NCBI RefSeq assembly: GCF_013112225.1 | Contig: NZ_JABFHI010000001.1 | Coordinates: 777,064 to 841,063, forward strand | From: Vreelandella azerica | GTDB taxonomy: Bacteria; Pseudomonadota; Gammaproteobacteria; Pseudomonadales; Halomonadaceae | Length of the DNA: 64,000 nucleotides | Reading direction: 5' to 3' | Part shown: piece by piece, positions 1 through 8,537 of the stretch | Position numbering within the stretch: position 1 is the stretch's first letter | Layout of the letters: the number at the start of each line of letters is the position of its first letter | Program-made: the position numbers and the translations under genes | Notes under the pieces: generated by a model | Databases searched by the model: none | Told to the model about the DNA's origin: nothing | Seen by the model: only the letters and a program-made list of their open reading frames with translations

Positions 1-512
1 ATAATCTATTTTTGAATATTGCCGCTGAATGGGGATTACCATTAGCCCTGTGTTTGTTGGGTGTCTTTTTGCGAAGTTGTTGGATCATTCGTCAGCGTGC
101 AAGGCGTATGCCTGAAAGCCAGAAACCATTGTATGCCTGCTTAGTGCTCGCTTTTGTAAGTGTCATGACGAATGTGCAGTTTGCGGGGGCGCAAGTCATG
201 CCGGTAAGTGCCTTGGTACTGGTGCTGGTGATTGGCTTGGCATTGGGTTACAAGCCAATTACGGCGCCACCTCAAGTGAATACCAGCACGTCACAATCGC
301 TTAAAGCTACCCTGTTCTGGGCAATTTTGATGTTATTGCTATGTTATCAGGTGTTTGCAGGTGCAGCACTGTATCGGTTATCAGATATTCCAGTTGCTGA
401 ATGTGTCAAAGATGGATCGCGGCTCAGTTACTATCCACGGTTTTGGGTTCAGGGCAGAATCGATTGTATGGCAGAAGCTGAGCCTGATCATTGGCTTTTC
501 CAGCGTTTGTAA
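1..512 (+). CDS. O-antigen ligase-like membrane protein, C-terminal part
   Basis: The reading frame is open to the left edge (codons from base 3), so only about the last 170 residues are present. The first visible residues, NLFLNIAAEWGLP, resemble the HN-x-FL...E-x-GLPG stretch of the Wzy_C domain of O-antigen ligases and polymerases (WaaL family). At least three hydrophobic segments follow (about residues 8-22, 44-80 and 98-118), with a short soluble tail rich in Cys and Trp. The family joins or polymerises glycans at the periplasmic face of the inner membrane. The gene ends at a TAA; about 100 bases without a gene separate it from the opposite-strand DUF3422 gene. The family call is an inference from one motif and the topology; the substrate cannot be told. 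Confidence 0.6.
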   Translation, partial: NLFLNIAAEWGLPLALCLLGVFLRSCWIIRQRARRMPESQKPLYACLVLAFVSVMTNVQFAGAQVMPVSALVLVLVIGLALGYKPITAPPQVNTSTSQSLKATLFWAILMLLLCYQVFAGAALYRLSDIPVAECVKDGSRLSYYPRFWVQGRIDCMAEAEPDHWLFQRL

Positions 513-608
513 GTTGTGTTACCACACCAGAGATACATAAAGGCCTAGCCAGGGTGTTGCTCGCCTGACCAGGCGTGCCGGAAAAACCGTTGGCACGGGT
601 TATCAAGC

Positions 609-1840
609 CTAATGCTGTTTGACCCGCCAGATATGCCAGGTGAGGCCGCCGAGTATAAAGGTACCTAGCGGCACCAGCACCATGGCTGCAGTGGTCGGGG
701 GATGTCGTAGCCAAGCGCAGACAGGCTCTGTAGGCCAAGCTTGAAAAGGCTGAATAGATAATAGCTGATGACGATAACCGACAGCCCTTCGACCGCTTTC
801 TGTATTTTCAGCTGGCTTTCGGCGCGTTCGCTCATATTGGAGAGAATAGCTGAGTTCTGCGCTTCAATTTCTACCTGTGTGCGGGTTCTTAGCAGGTCAT
901 TCAGGCGTGCTGCACTGGCGGCCAGGGTGTCAAGCCGCTGATTCATGGCCGCACAGTAGCGAACGGCGGGTTGAAAGCGGCGTAAAATGAACATCCCCAG
1001 GCGTGGGTAGTTTTCGACCCGCTCCTCACGAAGCTCATCCACCCGGGCAAGCACAATGCGTGAGTAGGCGTCAGTGGCGCTGAAGCGCTTGCGCGTCTGG
1101 GCGCCACAGCGTTCAAGCTGGGCGGAAAGCCCGGTCAACTCCTTGAGCAATGGCTCAGGGTTAGCCTGCTGATTGTCAGCATGCTGTGTTGACAAGCGGT
1201 TCAGTGATTCTTCGTATTCTTCCAGCTCGCAGCTGAGGTTTTTGGCGACAGGCAACGCCAGCATGGCCATGATGCGGTAGGTTTCAATATCAAACAGCCT
1301 GCGGGCCATTCGCCCCAGCCGAAAGCGGTCTAAACCGTTATTGATCAGTAACAGCCGGTTGGTGCTGTCGTTGGTCAGCTGGAAATCGCTCCAGACCGTG
1401 GCATCGCCGCTGCCTACCCGTGAACCTGACGGGTAGTTAAAGCCGTAGTGTTCGAGACTGCCAGCCCATTGGTGAGAGGCTTCAACCCGTAAAACGGTGG
1501 CGCTGACGATAGTGCTGGCATTTTCTTCAAGGAAGTTTTCCAGCAAGGCGGGCGGGGAAGGCCATAAAGGGCCGTCGATTTTAGCCGGATGTTTGACGGT
1601 CAGGGTAAAAAACTCGGTGTGCTGTTCCCACTTCAGGGTGATATCCCCGCATTGCAGGATCTGCTGGGCGGCGGATGACGCCATGGGTTGCCCGATGACA
1701 TCCGCTAGCTGGCTGAGCAGCGCTGACCGGTCACTGCCTTCTTGTAGAAAAGCAAAATGATGGAGATTGGCAGGCCCATCAAAGTAAATGGAGGGCCTGG
1801 CATGTAGCTCATTGTGCAGCGACGCATGTTGGGGGTGCAT
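609..1840 (-). CDS. DUF3422 family protein (C-terminal frameshift)
   Basis: Matches the DUF3422 family of uncharacterised membrane-anchored proteins, about 400-430 residues in proteobacteria. The N-terminal LHNELHARPS motif is characteristic. The long soluble region is followed by a helical stretch (about residues 220-360) and hydrophobic segments at the C terminus. As read, the frame ends at 665 with an unlikely tail PLQPWCWCR. Adding one base to the C5 run (G5 at 697-701 on the plus strand) continues as a second hydrophobic segment, MVLVPLGTFILGGLTW, and ends at 609, giving about 410 residues and a two-segment membrane hairpin. I place the start at the ATG at 1840; an in-frame TTG lies at 1846. 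Function unknown. The frameshift is probably a sequencing error. Confidence 0.75.
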
Positions 1841-1988
1841 AATCAAAACCTGACGTTATCGTTATGCCATCCACCTTAACCTATTGAGCTACAAACCCCA
1901 GATAAGACGCTGTGGCAAGATGCCGCGTGTCTGCTGCGCTTGTGAGAATGCTCCTTGTAGAGTTGCCCGTTTTTCAAAGCCGTGCGTT

Positions 1989-2774
1989 TCAGAATTGCTC
2001 GGTATCAACTTCTGTCAGTTGCTCAGCGGTGTAGCGCTCCCCCGCTATGTGTTCAGGGCTGAACAGGGCTTCGAGCTTTGATGCTGAGCTTGAGTCAAGC
2101 TTGAGGGCGTTGGCACCAAGATTTTCGCGCATATGAGCGATAGAACGGCTGCCGGGAATCGGGAGAATGTCATCGCCCTGAGACTGCAGCCAGGCCAGTG
2201 CCAGCTGGCTGGTGGGTATTTCCCACTGATAAGCAATGGCATTGAAGGCATCCAGGCGCTGGAGGTTATGCGCAAGGTTGGCGCCATTAAAGCGCGGGAG
2301 GTGGCGGCGCATATCGTCTTCAGCCAGTGCATCTTCATGCTTGACGGCACCGCTCAGGAAACTACGGCCAAGGGGGCTGAAGGCCACAAAGGCGACATCC
2401 AGTTCGCGGCAAGCCTTAAGAACGGCAATTTCAGGGTTACGCGTCCATAGCGAATATTCAGACTGCACGGCGGCAATCGGGCGTTCTGCATGGGCGCGCT
2501 GCAGAGTGCCTGCAGATACTTCTGAAAGGCCGATGGCACGAATTTTTCCTTCATCCACCAACCTGCCCAGTTCGCCAACGCTCTCTTCAATGGGAACGCT
2601 CTTATCCCAGCGATGCAGATAGTAGAGATCCAGGTGGTAGGTTTGCAGGCGGCTGAGGCTTTCTTCGCATTGGCGTCTTAAAGTGGCAGGGCGGCCATCA
2701 ATCACTTTTTTACCCTCTGCCGGGTCAATGGCCATACCGCACTTGCTGGCGAGTACAAGCGCATGACGTTTGTC
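1989..2774 (-). pseudogene. Aldo/keto reductase, 3' fragment cut by the IS
   Basis: This is the larger part (about 260 residues) of an NAD(P)H-dependent aldo/keto reductase of the YajO/Tas-like group. Visible family features are LYYLHRWD (active-site/strand region), GLSEVS, and the cofactor-binding end PIPGSRSIAHMRENLGA. The open frame continues upstream of the first ATG (2735) as RHALVLASKCG up to the insertion boundary at 2774, so it has lost its own start. Joining it to the 4031-4245 fragment after removing the IS and one GTC copy restores a continuous reading frame, ALADKRHALVLASKCG, and a total of about 332 residues, the normal family length. The gene is disrupted by transposition. Confidence 0.85.
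2772..2774. repeat. IS target-site duplication, left copy
   Basis: GTC immediately left of the IS terminal repeat; the partner copy is at 4031-4033. Three base pairs is the usual duplication length for IS3-family elements. Confidence 0.85.
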
Positions 2775-2800
2775 TGAAGTGGTTATAGTTTCCCGGACAC
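2775..2800 (+). repeat. IS3-family left terminal inverted repeat
   Basis: Begins TGAAGTGG and shares the inner block AGTTT-x-CCGGAC with the right end. Agreement with the reverse complement of 4005-4030 is 19 of 26 bases. Confidence 0.85.
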
Positions 2801-2841
2801 ACAGACGCAGATAAAATTATCTGCCCATCAAGGTGTGTGTC

Positions 2842-3138
2842 ATGAGTCAGAAGAAAAGTAATTCTTATACAGCTGAATTTAGAGAATCTGCCGTCAAACT
2901 AGCGGTGGAGTCCGGTCAACCGGTCGCCCAGTCCGCACGCGAGTTAGGTGTTAACGTCAACACGCTGCATACCTGGATGAGTAAGCTCCATGATAAGCAG
3001 ACGAGTGAGGCAAGTGGTGTGGTTGATGACAAACACCTGTATGAAGAATTGAAGCAACTCCGGCGTGAAAATGCTCGGCTGAAGGAAGAGCGAGCTCTGT
3101 TAAAGGCGGCCGCCTTCTTCGCCAAAGAATCAACCTGA
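2842..3138 (+). CDS. IS3-family transposase OrfA
   Basis: About 98 residues, typical of OrfA. The N-terminal half is a helix-turn-helix of the HTH_Tnp_1 type (YTAEFRESAVKLA ... SARELGVNVNTLHTWM), which binds the terminal repeats. The C-terminal half, LYEELKQLRRENARLKEER, is a leucine-zipper-like coiled coil for multimerisation. I prefer the ATG at 2842, preceded by AAGG, over the GTG at 2833. The stop overlaps the start of orfB, as in IS3 elements where a -1 ribosomal frameshift makes the OrfAB transposase. Confidence 0.88.
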   Translation: MSQKKSNSYTAEFRESAVKLAVESGQPVAQSARELGVNVNTLHTWMSKLHDKQTSEASGVVDDKHLYEELKQLRRENARLKEERALLKAAAFFAKEST

Positions 3139-4000
3139 GATATGCGTTCATCGAGGAACATCGGGGTAGGTTTAGCACCGCCCTTATGTGCCGAGTGTTT
3201 GAGGTATCTCGCAGTGGCTATTACGAGTGGCGAACCAGACCGCCTAGTCAGCGAGCCCAGGATGATCAGGCGTTGAAGGCCAGTATTCGTGAACATCATG
3301 AAAAGAGCCGTTCCACCTATGGCACACGGCGTATTCAAAAAAACTAGCCGAAGACGGTAAGATCGTAAGCCGCCGTCGAATCGGCCGATTGATGGATGAA
3401 GAGGGTCTTGAATGCAAGATGCGGCGCAAGTTCAAAGCGACGACTAACTCGAAGCATAACAAGCCGGTCGCCCCGAACCTGTTGGACCGTAATTTTACGG
3501 CATCAGAGCTTAATCAGGCTTATGTTGGCGACATCACTTATGTCGCAACACGGGAGGGCTGGCTGTACCTTGCTGTCTTCATTGACCTTTGCTCACGTGC
3601 AGTTGTCGGGTGGTCCATGGATAGCCGGATGCCGGCAGCATTAGTGAACGACGCGCTGACCATGGCGATCTTTAAACGTCGGCCAGAAGCTGGTCTGCTA
3701 GTTCATAGTGACCGTGGCAGCCAATATGCTTCGGATAGCTTCCAGGGCTTGCTCAAACAGCATGAATTCAAGTGCAGCATGAGCCGCAAGGGTAGCTGTT
3801 GGGACAACGCCCCGTCAGAAAGCTTCTTTCATACGCTGAAGACCGAGCTGGTGTATCACGAGGACTTCAAAACGCGAGAGGAAGCAAGACAGGCGATTTT
3901 CGAGTATATCGAGGTGTTTTATAACCGGGTGCGGTTGCACTCTAGCAACGACTATATGAGTCCAGCGGACTATGAATCGAGGCTACGAGCAGCCGCTTAA
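3135..4000 (+). CDS. IS3-family transposase OrfB (DDE integrase core; frameshifted)
   Basis: The integrase-type catalytic subunit, about 288 residues when repaired. Order: an HTH_21-like region ([25 protein letters not shown]), then the rve/DDE core with the three acidic residues visible in [17 protein letters not shown] and [15 protein letters not shown]. The frame is interrupted at an A7 run (3337-3343): as read it hits TAG at once, while one more A gives RRIQKKLAEDG and a continuous protein to the TAA at 4000. The first part has no clear start of its own, consistent with expression as an OrfAB fusion. The internal shift is far downstream of the orfA/orfB junction, so it is not the usual programmed site. 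If real, the element is immobile. Confidence 0.82.
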
Positions 4001-4004
4001 AAAA

Positions 4005-4030
4005 GCGTCCGGAAAACTGTTGCCAGATCA
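4005..4030 (-). repeat. IS3-family right terminal inverted repeat
   Basis: Reads TGATCTGG... on the minus strand, matching the left end in 19 of 26 positions, including the block AGTTTTCCGGAC. It directly follows the orfB stop region and is followed by the target duplication GTC. Confidence 0.85.
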
Positions 4031-4033
4031 GTC
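4031..4033. repeat. IS target-site duplication, right copy
   Basis: GTC directly after the right end of the element, identical to 2772-2774. Confidence 0.85.
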
Positions 4034-4245
4034 CGCCAGGGCACGGCCAACCAGTTGCTCGTTGGCGGTGGCACCGTAGAGTGTTGCGGTATCGAAAGGC
4101 GATACCCCATGTCAAAAGCTGCGTCCAGCGCGCGAATGCCGTCTGCTTCAGGCACCGTTTTGCCGTAGCCATGGGAAAGGTTCATGCAACCGAGTCCGAT
4201 TTGTGGCGCATTGACGGTTTTCAGCAGTGAAGCCAGTAGAGACAT
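4031..4245 (-). pseudogene. Aldo/keto reductase, 5' fragment cut by the IS
   Basis: The N-terminal part of the reductase whose remainder is at 1989-2774. It starts MSLLASLL with a good ribosome site (AAGGA) upstream and contains the family signature IGLGCMNLSHGYG and LDAAFDMGYR. A one-base deletion near 4098 then shifts the frame: the neighbouring frame continues FDTATLYGATANEQLVGRALAD, the expected catalytic Asp and Tyr region (FDTA-x-x-YG). The missing base probably belongs to a His or similar codon before FDTA. The IS boundary follows the Asp codon GAC. So this gene carries both an insertion and an apparent frameshift; only the insertion is certainly biological. Confidence 0.8.
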
Positions 4246-4434
4246 CAGTATTCCTTTTGGGGGTATCCGACACACGGCACACAGCATAGCAGTTGGGCAT
4301 CCGCGATGGCTATTTCTATGAAGCCGATTGTTGACTAAGATCCGAAAACGTGACGTCAATTGTTAATATATGAAACAAAATAGACGTTTAGTGGGTAATG
4401 CTACTGACTCTTGGGTTCTTCTCTGGGTTTGTGG

Positions 4435-4644
4435 TCAGGCACCTCCGTTGCTTTCAATCAGCCAGGTAATGACCACCTTGATAACATAGCCGAGCATGCC
4501 AGCCCCAAGCACAATAAACAGCATCAGGGTGCCAAACCTGCCAGCGTTGGATTGCTTGGCAAGATCCCAGATAATAAAGCACATGAAGATGATCAAGCCG
4601 CCAATCATGATCGGGGTAATCCAGGCTTCAAAGGTTTGCTGCAT
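4435..4644 (-). CDS. DUF2788 family small membrane protein
   Basis: A 69-residue protein with two hydrophobic segments (about residues 10-28 and 38-62) separated by the polar loop WDLAKQSNAGRFG, a pattern I associate with the DUF2788 family of small gammaproteobacterial inner-membrane proteins. AGGAATTACT precedes the ATG, a weak but plausible ribosome site. It is a single gene transcribed away from the flavodoxin. Function is unknown and the family name is recognised from the loop and length, not from an alignment. Confidence 0.65.
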   Translation of the reverse strand: MQQTFEAWITPIMIGGLIIFMCFIIWDLAKQSNAGRFGTLMLFIVLGAGMLGYVIKVVITWLIESNGGA

Positions 4645-4867
4645 AGTAATTCCTAGGTTTAGAGACGTAAAAATAGGGAGAAACGTGCGTCATTTCTTGG
4701 TGGTATGGTAATATTTGACCAAATTCATCGGGTATTTGTCGACTGACATCTTGTAGCAGGTACCTGATAACGTCTAACCGCCAGATCAAAATAGAGGTTC
4801 TTTCAAAGTGCTCTCTCAAGGCACTGGCTGTGCGTTTATATGACATGCATTTATATGAGGAGTGATG

Positions 4868-5332
4868 ATGCCAAACGTCAATATTTTGGTGGGTACCATG
4901 TACGGGGGTGCATTGGATGTTGCTGAACAGGTCAAACCCTTGTTTGAAGAGGCAGGCTACACCGTCAGTATATCTGAGCAGCCTACGTTGAATGATCTGA
5001 CAGAATCCCCTGATAGCCTGTCGCTCTTTTGTGTATCGACAACAGGAAGCGGTGATTTTCCGGGCAATTTCGTTAACTTTACCCGAGAAATTAAAGAGCA
5101 TCCGGCCTTGACTCAGGTGCGCTATGGGCTGATTGCTTTGGGCGATAGCTCTTACGGTGAGACCTACTGCGGCGCTGGTCGGGCGCTGGATGAGCTTCTC
5201 CAGGATCATGGTGCCCAGCGCCTGGGCGAGCGCTTGGAAATCGACGCCATGGAAACCTTCATGGCTGATGATGCGGCCATTCCCTGGGTGGAAAGCTGGA
5301 TTGAGGCAGAAAACCTGAAGGTAGCCTCATAA
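4868..5332 (+). CDS. Flavodoxin domain protein (MioC-like)
   Basis: About 154 residues, a stand-alone flavodoxin-fold protein close in size to MioC (about 146). The FMN phosphate loop reads GTMYGGALDVAE near the N terminus, the second FMN loop is STTGSGDFPGNF, and the third ALGDSSYGETYCGAG. AGGAG at 4858-4862 favours the ATG at 4868 over the GTG at 4862 or the ATG at 4865. Such proteins carry electrons to partner enzymes in the cytoplasm; the partner cannot be read here. The TAA overlaps the next gene's ATG by one base (TAATG), so the two are probably translationally coupled. Confidence 0.82.
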   Translation: MPNVNILVGTMYGGALDVAEQVKPLFEEAGYTVSISEQPTLNDLTESPDSLSLFCVSTTGSGDFPGNFVNFTREIKEHPALTQVRYGLIALGDSSYGETYCGAGRALDELLQDHGAQRLGERLEIDAMETFMADDAAIPWVESWIEAENLKVAS

Positions 5333-5700
5333 TGGCGCCTGCTACACCTGAGCGGATCAGCGTCGGGGTAGGGCTTTGTGTGGTCATGTTGGCGACACTG
5401 CCACGTTTTATTGCCAATGAACTGGAAACTCGTCAGACCCTGATAGGGTTGGCAATTGTTGCGGTGGCTGTGGTAATGGCAATCAACTACAGGATGTTGA
5501 ACTCTGCTGCACGCAAGCGCTTGCCGTCGCTTCTCAAGTCCATGCTGTTGGCCATGGTGGTTGGACTTGCCATCATGGCCCTTTGGCATAGCCTTACCAG
5601 CGACTGGTTCAGTTGGCAGGAGCTGATTTCCAATGGCACTACTCTGGGGCTCTTGTTGCATGCCCTAAACCTATGGCGTAAGCCGTTAAGCCGCGAGTAA
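5332..5700 (+). CDS. Hypothetical three-helix membrane protein
   Basis: A 122-residue protein not matched to a family. Three hydrophobic segments are visible (about residues 10-26, 36-52 and 70-86), then a short amphipathic C terminus ending in a basic stretch. The start codon overlaps the flavodoxin stop, so the two genes form a tight pair and are probably co-expressed. That could mean the membrane protein is related to the flavodoxin's redox partner, but nothing in its sequence (no His or Cys cofactor ligands) supports a redox function. Confidence 0.7.
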   Translation: MAPATPERISVGVGLCVVMLATLPRFIANELETRQTLIGLAIVAVAVVMAINYRMLNSAARKRLPSLLKSMLLAMVVGLAIMALWHSLTSDWFSWQELISNGTTLGLLLHALNLWRKPLSRE

Positions 5701-5739
5701 AGCAATGCGCTATGGCTGACTGCCAAACAGGTTTTTAGC

Positions 5740-8252
5740 CTACTCGACGTTCAAGCCCAGCCAGTGATTGCTGAACGCTTGAGCGTTGAGTGGCTGGCTG
5801 ATGTAAAAGCCTTGCAGGGTATCAATCGCATAATTACCCAGCACCTGCCACTGAGCGTTGGTCTCTACCCCTTCAGCTACGACGGTCAATCCCAGCTCAT
5901 GGGCCATGCTGCCAATAGCGGCGACGATGGGACGGCTGCTGCGTTTCTCGTCATTAAGCCCCTCAATAAAGCTGCGGTCAATCTTCAGACTATCCGCTGG
6001 AATGTGCTGTAAGTAGCTTAGCGACGAATAGCCGGTGCCAAAATCATCCAGGGCAATATGACAGCCAAAATTGCTTAGTCGGGTAAGAATTTCAATGCCC
6101 TTTGCCTGCCGGTTAAGCAGAATGCTTTCTGTTAGCTCAAAGGTAATCAGGTTGGGCGCAATGCCGGAAGCTGTGATCTTGTTGGTCACATCATCGACAA
6201 AATTGCTCTGCCAGAATTGAGTGGCAGAAAGGTTGATAGCCACAGGAACGATGCGACAGCCTGCTGATTGCCAAGCATTGATGTCACTGAGTACCAGTTT
6301 GATTACCTGCTCTCCCAAGGCCAGAATCAAACCTGAGCGTTCTGCCAGGGGAATAAAATCCCCCGGTGCAATGATCCCCTGAGTGGGGTGCCGCCAGCGC
6401 ACCAGCGCCTCGGTGCTGATTAATTGCCCGGTGTCGCGATCAATCAGCGGTTGGTAGGCCATAAAAAGCCCTTCGCCGGTTTCCAGCGTGTTGCGTAATT
6501 CAGATTCAAGCGCCAGATGGTGCTGGGCAGCTAAATCCATCTCGCTGCGATATAGCCGGTAAGTATTGCGGCCTTCACGTTTGGCTCGGTACATGGCGGC
6601 GTCAGCATTCTGGATAAGGGTTTCAGCTGTATTGCCATCATCCGGGTAGAGGCTGATGCCCAGGCTGCAGCCAATGCGAAAGCTTTGCTGGTTGATGTAA
6701 TACGCTTCGCTGACCGCATTAATCAGGCGCTGGGCAATTTGGGTAGCCTGGGAAAATCCGCCAATATCCGTTAGCAGGGCAATAAACTCATCGCCGCCCA
6801 GGCGAGCCAAGGTGTCATCTTCGCGCAGGTTATCCTGCATTCGCTGTGATACCTGAATAAGTAACTCATCGCCAACGGCATGGCCGAGAGTGTCGTTGAC
6901 CTGCTTGAAATGATCGAGGTCGATGAAAACAATGGCCAACGGCTGTGAAGAACGGTGGGCGTGGCGGATGGCCAGGTTAATACGATCCTCCAACAAGCGC
7001 CGATTGGGCAGGCGCGTCAGCACATCGTAATAGGCCAGGTGACGGATCTGTTGCTCGTTTTCGCGGATATGGGTGATATCGGTAAAAAGCCCGGCATAGT
7101 GCTGTGTTTGGCCATCGTCATTGGTAATGGCGGTAATGGTCAGCAGTTCCAGGTAAAGCTCACCGCTTTTTTGCGGTTCCAGACTTCGCCGCGCCAGTAG
7201 CCATGTTCTTTCAGCGTTTCCCACATCTGCTGATAAAAGAAATCGTCCTGACGGCCAGAGGATAGGATGCGCGGTGTCTTGCCAATCACATCTTCAAGCG
7301 AATAGCCGGTCATCTGGGTAAAGGCCGGATTGATAAACTCGATGCGTGTCTGGGGGTCGGTAATGATGATGCCTTCCAGCGAAGAGTCGATAACCCGCTG
7401 GGCCAGTTGCAGGTGTTGGCGAGACGTGGCCAGTGCATTGTCGCGTTGCTCAAGGGCGTCGCGCAGGTCTTGGAGGTAAAGCTGTTCGGCCCCCACTAGA
7501 AGGTCGCGGAATCCAAGCAGCCCACTGACATGCCCTTGATGGTCGAGCACCGCCAGGTGACGAATGCGATGATTGATTAACATATCGCGGGCTTTAAGTA
7601 GGGCAGCGCCTTCTTCAATGGTCAGCAGAGGTCGGCTGGCAAGCAGAGATATGGGCGTTTTGCCGGGATGGCGGGCAACAAAACGCACCAGATCGCGCTC
7701 TGTCAGTATGCCCAGTTCGTGGGTATCAGAGCCACTGAGAGTCACCACGGCTGCTTCATGCTTTTTGCTTTGCATCTGCCTGGCGGCATCGGCCAGCAGC
7801 AGGCTGCCTGGTAACACCAGAGGCAGTTTGCGCATGGCCGCATGCACCTCACGCAGGCGCAGATAGGGTTCCAGACCCTGGTTCAGGGCAATATCAGTCT
7901 GTGAGATGATGCCTAGTGGCTGATTGTCACTATCGACAACCAGCAGGTGACGGCGCCCTGAGGAGTGAAACCTTAAGGTTGCTTCGCCCATGGGCAGTGA
8001 CGCATCTATGCTGGCAACCGGATAGCTCATGCGCGAGCTGATAGGCTCTTTGACGCTACGGCCGTCGCTGAAATCAATACTCAGGGCATCATGCTCGGTC
8101 CAGATACCGACAGGCTGGCCATCCTTGACTACCAGAATTGAGCTGCAGTGACGCTGAGCCATTTGTTGCGCAGCGTCACACAGCGGGGTTTCCGGCGAGC
8201 ACTGTAAAATGCCGGTTTGCATGATGCGCGAAATCGGAAGGTCTTGATTCAT
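5740..8252 (-). CDS. CBS-PAS-GGDEF-EAL cyclic-di-GMP signalling protein (frameshifted)
   Basis: A signalling protein of about 837 residues once repaired. Order: four CBS repeats as two pairs (residues about 8-250, e.g. GIWTEHDAL, GIISQTDIAL, GILTERDLV, GLLGFRDLL), a PAS domain (about 285-370, ITDPQTRIEFINPAFTQMTGYS), a GGDEF domain with an intact LARLGGDEF, and an EAL domain with TEALVRWRHP and DDFGTGYSSL. Both catalytic signatures are intact, so it may make and degrade c-di-GMP. The CBS pairs suggest adenine nucleotide control. No membrane segment is visible; it is probably cytoplasmic. The frame breaks inside a T6 run (7167-7172); one more base restores WNRKKSGELYLELL. I prefer the ATG at 8252 to the upstream TTG at 8276. 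Confidence 0.88.
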
Positions 8253-8537
8253 GGTTAGTAACGTCAGCCAGGGCAAAGAGTATTAAATAATATGAAGTAG
8301 AGATTAACACTTGATGGGCCTCAGGCGTAGACAAGCGGGCTTATAACCAGAGCACCATCAAAAAATAAGAAAATTGCGATAAAACCATGGCTTGGCGTGA
8401 AAAAGGACTTGTTTTTCTGCGTCTAGCCCTCATCTATGGCGTAAGGTGCTTGCCACCATGCGCCAGGGTTCTTAAAATTGCCCCCTTGAATAACATTAAT
8501 GCAACTCACAAAACGCACAGCCGCTAGAGGACAATTC

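Larger units (their letters stand above)
2775..4030 (+). mobile_element. IS3-family insertion sequence (1256 bp)
   Basis: A complete element with imperfect terminal inverted repeats (2775-2800 and 4005-4030; 19 of 26 positions agree), ends TG...CA as usual in the IS3 family, and a 3-bp direct target duplication GTC at 2772-2774 and 4031-4033. It carries the two overlapping transposase genes orfA and orfB on the plus strand. It sits inside the aldo/keto reductase gene, opposite to its direction. Deleting the element and one GTC rejoins the reductase in frame, which fixes both boundaries to the base. The intact target duplication suggests a fairly recent insertion. Confidence 0.93.

Noticed and set aside
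3337..3343. Programmed frameshift as in IS3 orfAB
   Set aside because: The programmed -1 site belongs at the orfA/orfB junction near 3130; this break is 200 bases into orfB.
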